DNA from: Acidobacteriota bacterium
Lineage (GTDB): Bacteria; Acidobacteriota; Terriglobia; Terriglobales; Acidobacteriaceae
Assembly: GCA_021805265.1 (NCBI GenBank)
Contig: JAJZFR010000203.1
Coordinates: forward strand, 1-6,362
Reading direction: 5' to 3'
Length of the DNA: 6,362 bases
The notes beneath the pieces are model-generated. The model did not search any database. It was not told the origin of the DNA and saw only the letters and a program-made list of their open reading frames with translations. The stretch's first letter is position 1; each line of letters opens with the position of its first letter. Below, piece by piece: positions 1-5,584 of this stretch. Made by a program: the position numbers and the translations under genes.

Positions 1-136
1 CGATGACTGGTACGGGCGGAAGCGCAAGCCTGCGGAAGCGCGTTGAGGGACCGGTGAAAATCCACAACCGGCTCTGGCGAAAGCAGATCGGCCAGCATAT
101 CTTCGCGGCCAGAAGCAAACTCGTAGCAAGCTCGGC
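1..136. other. Unassigned left edge; ends of possible neighbouring genes
   Basis: No gene can be assigned with confidence. On the plus strand, one frame entering from the left edge ends at a TGA at 44-46 with a tail reading DDWYGRKRKPAEAR, which is plausible as a basic C-terminus. A second plus frame stays open to a TGA at 138-140 (45 codons, very basic, no recognised motif). On the minus strand a frame is open from an ATG at 143 to the left edge (47 codons, beginning MSSRACYEFASGREDMLADL), which could be the start of a divergent gene, but its only ribosome-binding-like sequence is weak. A 10-bp direct repeat, GCGGAAGCGC, occurs at 16-25 and 32-41. No tRNA or structural RNA was recognised. 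Confidence 0.3.
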
Positions 137-165
137 TTGACATCGTTCCGCAGCAAGCCGATTCT
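137..165 (+). promoter_or_regulatory. Candidate sigma-70 promoter for the DHH phosphoesterase gene
   Basis: A perfect -35 hexamer TTGACA lies at 137-142. Seventeen bases later, at 160-165, is GATTCT, a weak -10 box that keeps the A at position 2 and the final T. Transcription would start near 172, giving a leader of roughly 75-80 nt before the proposed TTG start at 250. It is placed correctly for the downstream gene, but the -10 match is only 3 of 6 and no transcript data are available. Confidence 0.4.
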
Positions 166-189
166 AAACAATTGGGCCATTGGAGTCAT

Positions 190-210
190 TGCCGGGAGGC
201 TTCTCCGGCA
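190..210 (+). other. Small hairpin in the leader of the DHH gene
   Basis: TGCCGG at 190-195 pairs with CCGGCA at 205-210, and AG/CT pairs can extend the stem past one bulged G around a GCTT loop. No run of T follows, so it is not a typical intrinsic terminator. It lies about 27 nt upstream of the GGAGG ribosome binding site of the DHH gene. A role in mRNA stability or attenuation is possible but unproven. Confidence 0.3.
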
Positions 211-249
211 AGTGGCCGAAGGAGATGGCTGCAATCGGAGGCGGTTGGT

Positions 250-1266
250 TTGCGGGTTCGCGTTTTCTATCACGACAAATGTTTCGACGGGGCCTGTTCG
301 GCGTCCCTGTTTACTCGGTTTCATCAGCAGTCGGTTCTGCCGGGGATGGGCCTCACTCCGGATCGGGTGACCTATGAATATCATGGACTGGTCCATCGCG
401 CGGGCGCGTTGTTTGACGAGGCGGCCTTTACCGGCGACGAAAACGCCATTGTCGATTTCAAGTACTCGGCCTCGCCCCGGATCACCTGGTGGTTTGACCA
501 TCATCAGTCGGCCTTTCTGACGGCCGAGGACGAAGCCAACTTCCGCGCCTGTCAGCAGGATGCCGACTGCGCGCGGCACCGGTTCTTCGATCCCGCCTAC
601 ATCTCCTGCACCAGCTTCCTGGCCCATATTGCGGCGACGCGATTCGGCTTCGATACCACTCCGGTCTCCGAGCTGGTTCACTGGGCCGACATCGTGGACG
701 GCGCGCGCTATGAAAGCCCGGAGTCGGCGGTTGCGATGGCCGCGCCGGCGATGAAGCTGACGCTGATTATCGAGGCCACCCAGGATGCCGCGTTTCTTCC
801 CCGGCTGATTCCTCTCCTGACCGAGATGCCGCTGGCCGAGGTACTCGAGCAGCCGTTTGTCGCTCCGTTATTGCCGCCCCTGCTCGAGCAGCACCAGCGC
901 GCGATTGCGCTCATCGGGGAGCGGGCCGAGTATCGCGACGGGACCATCTTCTTTGACATCTCCGATCACCCGATGGAGGGCTTCAACAAGTTCATTCCGT
1001 ATTTTCTTTACCCCCAGGCGACGTATTCGATTGGCCTGTCGCGCTCGAGTTTTCGCACCAAGGTTGCCGTGGGGTCAAATCCCTGGACCAGGGCGCGCGG
1101 GGAGCAGATGGTGAATCTGGCCAGGGTCTGCGAGCGCTACGGCGGCGGCGGCCATGCGCGGGTGGGGGCGATCAGCTTTTCGCCCGAGCGCGGCGACCAG
1201 GCCCGCGAAGCCTCGCGCACCATCGTTGCCGAACTGCGAGCGGCCAATCCGTTTCCTGGCGAGTGA
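250..1266 (+). CDS. DHH/DHHA1 superfamily phosphoesterase-like protein
   Basis: Predicted 338-residue cytoplasmic protein of the DHH phosphoesterase superfamily (RecJ, NrnA/oligoribonuclease and pyrophosphatase relatives), which hydrolyse phosphodiester or pyrophosphate bonds with divalent metals. Visible motifs are an N-terminal beta strand leading into H8-D9-K-C-F-D13-G, in place of the usual metal-binding motif I; WWFDHHQ with the signature Asp-His-His at about 83-85; HWADIVDG with acidic residues near 147-150; and a C-terminal GGGGH (298-302), the DHHA1 substrate-binding motif. The TTG at 250 is chosen because GGAGG at 237-241 sits 8 nt upstream and the conserved strand begins immediately after it. 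The frame stays open upstream to a TTG at 172, but that part is unconserved-looking, has no ribosome binding site, and 172 is near the predicted transcription start. The family call is firm from the motifs. The substrate (short RNA, cyclic dinucleotide or other) cannot be read from sequence. Confidence 0.85.
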   Translation: MRVRVFYHDKCFDGACSASLFTRFHQQSVLPGMGLTPDRVTYEYHGLVHRAGALFDEAAFTGDENAIVDFKYSASPRITWWFDHHQSAFLTAEDEANFRACQQDADCARHRFFDPAYISCTSFLAHIAATRFGFDTTPVSELVHWADIVDGARYESPESAVAMAAPAMKLTLIIEATQDAAFLPRLIPLLTEMPLAEVLEQPFVAPLLPPLLEQHQRAIALIGERAEYRDGTIFFDISDHPMEGFNKFIPYFLYPQATYSIGLSRSSFRTKVAVGSNPWTRARGEQMVNLARVCERYGGGGHARVGAISFSPERGDQAREASRTIVAELRAANPFPGE

Positions 1267-1307
1267 TCCTTCGGAGGTGCTTCCTGAAAAACGGCTCGGA
1301 GGGTACA

Positions 1308-2441
1308 GTGCGGAGATTTCCCTGCTTGTTTTTGCTGCTTGCATGCTTCGCGTTGCAGCTTCCAGCGCAGTTGCCGGACAAGGTGTTGCCCCAGTGGTCG
1401 ATCGGGCCGTTCACCCGTCCGCTCGATGCGCCGGTAATTCGTCCTAATCCCGAGGCTCTTTTCACGGACCCTTTGCTACTCCAGCCGGTGCACTGGGAGG
1501 CGCTCAATACCTTCAATCCGGCGGCCATTGTCCGGGACGGGAAGGTGTATGTCCTCTATCGCGCCGAGGACGACTCGGGCGCGATGCAGATCGGCATGCA
1601 CACCTCCAGGCTGGGGCTTGCCGTTTCGAGCGACGGGCTTCACTTTGCGCCCATGGCCCAGCCGGTCTTCTATCCCGCCAAAGACGATCAGCAGGCGCGC
1701 GAGTGGCCGGGCGGCGTTGAAGACCCGCGCCTGGTCGAGGCTCCCGACGGCGGCTACGTGCTCACCTACACGCAGTGGAATCGCAAGACGTACACAATCG
1801 GCGTGGCCACCTCGCGCGATCTCATCCACTGGACGAAACATGGCCCGGCGCTCGGCGAATCCGGACCGTATGCTCGCCTCGAGTACAAGTCCGGCGGAAT
1901 TGTGACCCACGTTCACCACGGGCGTCTGGTTGCGGCGCGGATCGGCGGGCGCTTCTGGATGTACTGGGGCGAGATCGAGATTCGCCTCGCGTGGTCGCGC
2001 GATCTGGTTCACTGGACGCCGGTCGAGACCGCTCCCGCCCAGCCTCTGGTGCTCCTGCATGATCGCGCGGGACGCTTCGACAGCGGATTTCCCGAGGTCG
2101 GGCCGCCCCCAATCCTGACCGCCAGGGGAATTCTGCTGCTCTACAACGGAAAGAATGCCGACGGAAACTACGGGACGCGAAGCGAGGACCGCGACGGCGA
2201 CCTTGACCCCGGAGCTTATGCCGTGGGCGAGGCGCTCTTCGACGCCCACGCGCCGGAAAAACTCCTCGCCCGTCTCGATCAGCCTGTACTCCGGCCCCAG
2301 CGGCCCTACGAACGGAGCGGCCAGTACGCCGCAGGAACCACCTTTGCGGAAGGACTTGTCCTGTTTCATCATCGCTGGTTTCTCTACTACGGCTGTGCAG
2401 ACTCGTTCGTGGCCGTAGCCACCGCGCCGGTAACCCACTGA
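1308..2441 (+). CDS. Secreted GH130-like beta-propeller glycosidase/glycoside phosphorylase
   Basis: Predicted 377-residue protein resembling GH130 (mannoside phosphorylases and beta-mannosidases) and the wider GH43/GH130 five-bladed propeller group. Seen in order: a signal-peptide-like N-terminus (MRRFPCLFLLLACFALQLPA, possible cleavage after PAQ at about 20-22); FNPAAIVRDGKVYVLYRAED; GGVEDPRL at 135-142, a hallmark GH130 motif with the acidic pair E138-D139; ATSRDLIHW and AWSRDLVHW blade repeats; EVGPPPILTARGILLLYNGKN; and a C-terminal FLYYGCADSFVAVA blade. It probably acts on beta-linked mannose-containing glycans outside the cytoplasm. The GTG at 1308 is chosen because GGAGGG (1298-1303) lies just upstream and it gives a compact signal peptide. 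An alternative GTG at 1263 overlaps the preceding stop as GTGA but lacks a Shine-Dalgarno and places about 19 residues before the hydrophobic core. LLAC could be a poor lipobox. Phosphorylase versus hydrolase is not resolved. Confidence 0.78.
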   Translation: MRRFPCLFLLLACFALQLPAQLPDKVLPQWSIGPFTRPLDAPVIRPNPEALFTDPLLLQPVHWEALNTFNPAAIVRDGKVYVLYRAEDDSGAMQIGMHTSRLGLAVSSDGLHFAPMAQPVFYPAKDDQQAREWPGGVEDPRLVEAPDGGYVLTYTQWNRKTYTIGVATSRDLIHWTKHGPALGESGPYARLEYKSGGIVTHVHHGRLVAARIGGRFWMYWGEIEIRLAWSRDLVHWTPVETAPAQPLVLLHDRAGRFDSGFPEVGPPPILTARGILLLYNGKNADGNYGTRSEDRDGDLDPGAYAVGEALFDAHAPEKLLARLDQPVLRPQRPYERSGQYAAGTTFAEGLVLFHHRWFLYYGCADSFVAVATAPVTH

Positions 2442-2453
2442 GGTCGCATTCTC

Positions 2454-2470
2454 CTATTGACAATCGATAG
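2454..2470. promoter_or_regulatory. Operator half of a tandem pair (imperfect 7-3-7 inverted repeat)
   Basis: CTATTGA-CAA-TCGATAG is an inverted repeat of two 7-base arms around a 3-base centre, with one mismatched pair. It matches the second site at 2487-2503 in arm sequence and spacing. It overlaps the TTGACA -35 box at 2457-2462, so a bound dimer would block RNA polymerase. PadR proteins bind short palindromes as dimers, commonly in their own promoters. Assigning it to the downstream PadR-like protein is inference from position. Confidence 0.6.
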
Positions 2471-2485
2471 GAAACGGTTCAGACT
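2457..2485 (+). promoter_or_regulatory. Candidate promoter of the padR-permease operon
   Basis: A perfect -35 box TTGACA at 2457-2462 is followed after 17 bases by CAGACT at 2480-2485, a weak -10 with A at position 2 and the final T conserved. The start would fall around 2492, inside the second operator, leaving about 60 nt of leader before the padR ATG. The -35 is embedded in the first operator. Both operators therefore flank or cover the promoter, fitting auto-repression. Confidence 0.5.
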
Positions 2486-2486
2486 C

Positions 2487-2503
2487 GTATCGATATTCGA
2501 TAG
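2487..2503. promoter_or_regulatory. Second operator of the tandem pair (TATCGA-TAT-TCGATA)
   Basis: TATCGA at 2488-2493 and TCGATA at 2497-2502 are perfect inverted arms around TAT. The outer bases G2487 and G2503 do not pair but keep the TCGATAGGA flank shared with the first site. The centre is 33 bp from the centre of the first site, about three helical turns, so two bound dimers would lie on nearly the same DNA face. It covers the predicted transcription start region. Confidence 0.6.
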
Positions 2504-2537
2504 GACCAGATTTCGAGACTCGTCAGGTCCGGATTCG

Positions 2538-2544
2538 TAAGGAG
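2538..2544 (+). promoter_or_regulatory. Ribosome binding site of the padR-like gene
   Basis: TAAGGAG ends 7 nt before the ATG at 2552. It is a strong Shine-Dalgarno match at good spacing and fixes the start. Confidence 0.75.
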
Positions 2545-2551
2545 TGACTGA

Positions 2552-2884
2552 ATGAGTTCCAGGCAAACCAATCTGCTGCAGGGTACGCTCGACCTGCTCA
2601 TTCTCAAGGCGCTTCGGGCCGGGGAGCTCCACGGCCTGGGTGTTTCGCGGCGCGTCGAGCAGATCACGCAAGGGACGTTTCTGGTCAAGCCGGGTTCGCT
2701 TTTTCCTGCGCTTCATCGCATGGAGGAAGCGGGCTGGCTGAGTTCCTTCTGGGGCGAATCGGAAAACAATCGGCGAGCAAAGTTTTATCGCCTCACGCGG
2801 GCTGGAAAACGTCAGCTTGAAGTCGAGACGGAGCAGTGGGCAAAGGTAGCCCTGGCTATTTCGAGCGCCTTGAAGGCTACGTAG
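2552..2884 (+). CDS. PadR-family winged-helix transcriptional regulator (ADOP-associated type)
   Basis: Predicted 110-residue PadR-type regulator, full length for the small PadR subfamily. It shows the standard architecture: LLQGTLDLLILKAL (helix 1, about 8-21), GELHGLGVSRRVEQIT (helix 2 region), VKPGSLFPALHRMEEAGWL (recognition helix and start of the wing, about 45-63), then FYRLTRAGKRQLEVETEQW (wing strand and C-terminal dimerisation helix). It would bind DNA as a dimer in the cytoplasm and probably represses its own operon through the two inverted repeats upstream. The ligand or signal is unknown. It lies 10 bp ahead of the large permease gene, a pairing very common in Acidobacteriota genomes. 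The ATG at 2552 is well supported by TAAGGAG. Confidence 0.92.
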   Translation: MSSRQTNLLQGTLDLLILKALRAGELHGLGVSRRVEQITQGTFLVKPGSLFPALHRMEEAGWLSSFWGESENNRRAKFYRLTRAGKRQLEVETEQWAKVALAISSALKAT

Positions 2885-2894
2885 GAGGCTGAGG

Positions 2895-5555
2895 ATGAAA
2901 CTCTGGGTACACATCCGCAGTGTGCTGCGAAACTTCTACCGTAAAAGCGAGCTTGAGAGGGAACTCGACGACGAGGTTCGCGCCTATGCGGAGATGGTGA
3001 CCGACGAGCGGATCGCGGCGGGCATCGGTCCCGCCGAAGCACGCCGCACCGCGCTGGCGCAGTTTGGCGGCATCGAGCAGGTGAAGCAGGCCGTGCGTCA
3101 ACGCCGCGCTGGCGCGGGCGTCGAGCAACTCTGGCAGGATGCCCGCTTCGGTGTTCGACAGTTGCGTCGCAATCCTGGTTTCACGCTGACCGCGCTCCTC
3201 ACGTTGGCCCTTGCGATCGGGGCAAACACGGCGATCTTTTCCATCGTGAATGCGCTCATGCTTGAAAGCCTGCCCTATCCGAACCCGGAGCGCATGGGCA
3301 CCATTTTTACGCGCATCACTCTGGGCACCAGGGCTTCCGACGAGCGGCATCACGTGAACGGAGAGCAGTGGGAACTGCTGCGCGATGACGTTCCGGCATT
3401 GATCTCCGCGGTTTCCGGGATTCGACCTTCCGGCGTGAATCTGGAGGCAGGCCGACGCGTACAGTACGTGCAAGACCAGCGCGTCTCGGCGCAGTATCTC
3501 GACGTTCTGGGCATCCGACCGGCGATCGGGCGCAATTTTACTGCGGAGGAGGACCGACCTCACGGTCCAACGGCAGCCATTCTCAGCGACAGCCTGTGGC
3601 GCAGCGTGTTTGGCGCAGACCGCGGCATTGTGGGGCGCACAATTCTTTTGAAAGGCGCAACCTACACCGTCATAGGCGTATTGCCGCAGGATGCGACGAC
3701 GCCATCCAATGCGGATATTTATACGGCGCTGCAGCCGGCCCATGACGGCGAGGGCGGGGGAACAAACTTTGACGCCATCACCCGCCTGCGCAATGGCGCA
3801 ACCTGGCAGGAGGCAGACGCCGAGATCAACCGGGCGTGGTTGAAGCGCACAAATCGATATGAGCAGGGAGACGATCCGGGAGCGCAGGTGAGCTACCATT
3901 CTGTGCCGCTGCAGCAGGGCCAGGCGGCGACCCTGCGTCCGCAGGCGTTATCCCTGATGCTTGCCGCAGGATTTATCCTGCTGATCGCCTGCGCCAATCT
4001 TGCCGGGTTGACGCTGGTCCGCATGATGCGGCGTACCCCGGAGGTGGCTACGCGCCTCGCGCTGGGGGCTTCGCGCTGGCAGATTCAGCGGCAGTTCTGG
4101 ATCGAAAACCTGTTGCTCGCTCTGGTGGGCGGAGCGGCAGGGATCGGCACGGGAGATATTGCCTTGCGCGGCCTGCTGGCGCTGTTGCCCGAGCACTTTC
4201 TCCCCGTTGCGCACGTTTCGCTGGACGGCCGAGTATTGGCGTTTACGCTGCTTCTCTCGCTCCTTACCAGCATTCTTTTTGGCATGCTGCCTGCGCTGGC
4301 CACACGCAAGGTGGACCTGCGTTCTTCGCTGGCAAGCCGCTCGCTGGCTGGCATTGGCAGTCAGCGACTCCGACAGATTCTCATTGCTGGTGAGGTTGCG
4401 CTGACGGTCGTGCTGCTGGCCGCTTCCGGCCTGCTCATCCGTACTCTGATCCACCTGGAGACACTGCCGCCGGGGTTCGATCCGCAGGGAGTCATGACGG
4501 CCAGGGCCTCGCTCGACGATGTTCGCTTTCACGATCCCGCGACCTTCGAAAAATTACTGGACCAGAGTACGGCAGCGATGCGGCAGATTCCCGGAGTACA
4601 GGATGCGGCTGTCGGGCTGAGCTTGCCCTTCGAGCGCTCCATGGTCATGGGAGGAATATCCATCGGCGACGGAAAGGAATCGGGGCAAAAGGCGATGGCG
4701 GACCTCGTTTATGTCACTCCGGATTATTTTTCCACCCTGCAAATTCCGATCCTGATCGGGCGCTCGTTTACCACGGCAGACGGCGCGAAAACCCAGCACG
4801 TGGCCATTGTGAATCAGAGATTCGTTCACAAGTATTTCCACGGCGAAAACCCGATAGGCCGTCACCTGAACAAGGACACGGTCATTGTTGGCGTTGCAGC
4901 CGACGTAGCCATGGCGCCGGGAATCGATGCCAACGCGCCGCTGACCGGCGAGGAAACCATGTACATTCCCGCCACCCAAACCGTCAGTAGCCTGGTCTCG
5001 ATGGCTCACGTCTGGTTTCAGCCAAGCTGGATTGTTCGGACGTCGGGCCGCGTCGAAGGATTGACCGCGCAGATGCAGCGCGCGCTCACGAGCGCCGCTC
5101 CGGACCTGCCCTTCTCAGGCTTCTTCAGCATGGGCGACCTGCAGGCCAGGACCCTGGCCACGCAGCGGGTAGAAGTGGCGCTCTTGAGCGTGATGGCTGC
5201 TCTGGCGCTGGTTCTGAGTGCGGTTGGAATCTTCGCTCTGGTGGCGAGCATCGTGGGACAGAAGACGCGCGAGATAGGCATCCGCATCGCACTTGGTTCA
5301 ACCGTTCGTCAAGCCATGGTCCATATCGGAGTGCCGGGTGCGCGCGCTTCAGCATTGGGGCTTGTCGTGGGCCTGGTCCTGTGTGCGGGAGCGCTGCGTA
5401 CGATGCGCAGTGTGCTGTATGGAGTGGGCGTCTATGACGGAACCACGATCTTCGCTGTGGTTGTTCTGTTCGCAATGGTCATTGCTGCTGCCACCGCATT
5501 GCCGACTCTGCGTATTGCGACCATCGATCCGGCACAGACCTTGCGAGACGAGTAG
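2895..5555 (+). CDS. ADOP family permease (duplicated MacB/FtsX-type ABC permease without ATPase)
   Basis: Predicted 886-residue inner-membrane protein, normal length for the acidobacterial duplicated orphan permease family. Residues about 1-90 form the soluble ADOP N-terminal region (LERELDDEVRAYAEMVTDER, then EARRTALAQFGGIEQVKQ). Two MacB/FtsX units follow, each with one membrane helix, a large extracytoplasmic domain and three helices. Unit 1 has helices near 97-119, 351-373, 403-430 and 446-468, with the extracytoplasmic domain at 120-350. Unit 2 has helices near 494-516, 762-784, 809-831 and 850-871, with its domain at 517-761. The cytoplasmic loops TPEVATRLALGAS (381-393) and TREIGIRIALGS (791-802) match the FtsX/MacB segment that contacts an ATPase. 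No ATPase gene is adjacent. AGGAGG at 2883-2888 is the ribosome binding site and overlaps the padR stop, implying translational coupling. The substrate is unknown; transport or mechanotransmission like MacB is the family-based guess. Confidence 0.93.
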   Translation: MKLWVHIRSVLRNFYRKSELERELDDEVRAYAEMVTDERIAAGIGPAEARRTALAQFGGIEQVKQAVRQRRAGAGVEQLWQDARFGVRQLRRNPGFTLTALLTLALAIGANTAIFSIVNALMLESLPYPNPERMGTIFTRITLGTRASDERHHVNGEQWELLRDDVPALISAVSGIRPSGVNLEAGRRVQYVQDQRVSAQYLDVLGIRPAIGRNFTAEEDRPHGPTAAILSDSLWRSVFGADRGIVGRTILLKGATYTVIGVLPQDATTPSNADIYTALQPAHDGEGGGTNFDAITRLRNGATWQEADAEINRAWLKRTNRYEQGDDPGAQVSYHSVPLQQGQAATLRPQALSLMLAAGFILLIACANLAGLTLVRMMRRTPEVATRLALGASRWQIQRQFWIENLLLALVGGAAGIGTGDIALRGLLALLPEHFLPVAHVSLDGRVLAFTLLLSLLTSILFGMLPALATRKVDLRSSLASRSLAGIGSQRLRQILIAGEVALTVVLLAASGLLIRTLIHLETLPPGFDPQGVMTARASLDDVRFHDPATFEKLLDQSTAAMRQIPGVQDAAVGLSLPFERSMVMGGISIGDGKESGQKAMADLVYVTPDYFSTLQIPILIGRSFTTADGAKTQHVAIVNQRFVHKYFHGENPIGRHLNKDTVIVGVAADVAMAPGIDANAPLTGEETMYIPATQTVSSLVSMAHVWFQPSWIVRTSGRVEGLTAQMQRALTSAAPDLPFSGFFSMGDLQARTLATQRVEVALLSVMAALALVLSAVGIFALVASIVGQKTREIGIRIALGSTVRQAMVHIGVPGARASALGLVVGLVLCAGALRTMRSVLYGVGVYDGTTIFAVVVLFAMVIAAATALPTLRIATIDPAQTLRDE

Positions 5556-5584
5556 CTCGCCGCCGCAGTGCATTGGCGTGCTCT
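5556..5584. other. Short convergent intergenic gap
   Basis: The permease gene and the minus-strand hydratase gene converge with 29 bp between their stop codons. GCGAG (5543-5547) and CTCGC (5556-5560) could form a 5-bp stem across the permease stop, but no T tract follows on either strand. No convincing terminator is seen, so the two transcripts may overlap at their 3' ends. Confidence 0.4.

Noticed and set aside
172..249. N-terminal extension of the DHH protein from a TTG at 172
   Set aside because: There is no ribosome binding site before 172, the 26 extra residues look non-coding, and GGAGG at 237-241 clearly serves the TTG at 250.
1476..2438. 320-codon open frame on the minus strand opposite the GH130-like gene
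   Set aside because: The plus strand carries clear GH130 motifs throughout; the antisense translation shows no known domain and is a codon-bias shadow.
2877..3899. 340-codon open frame on the minus strand opposite the permease gene
   Set aside because: It lies entirely within a well-supported ADOP coding region, has no recognisable domain, and its length follows from the GC-rich codon use of the plus-strand gene.
3948..4532. 194-codon minus-strand frame, very rich in Gln, Arg and Ser
   Set aside because: It is opposite conserved membrane segments of the permease; the composition is what antisense of Leu/Ala-rich helices produces.
2895..5555. Two separate permease genes fused by error
   Set aside because: The duplicated two-unit architecture in a single frame is the normal form of the ADOP family; no frameshift or internal start is needed.
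5543..5560. Possible terminator hairpin GCGAG...CTCGC across the permease stop
   Set aside because: The stem is only 5 bp with an 8-base loop and no T run on either strand.
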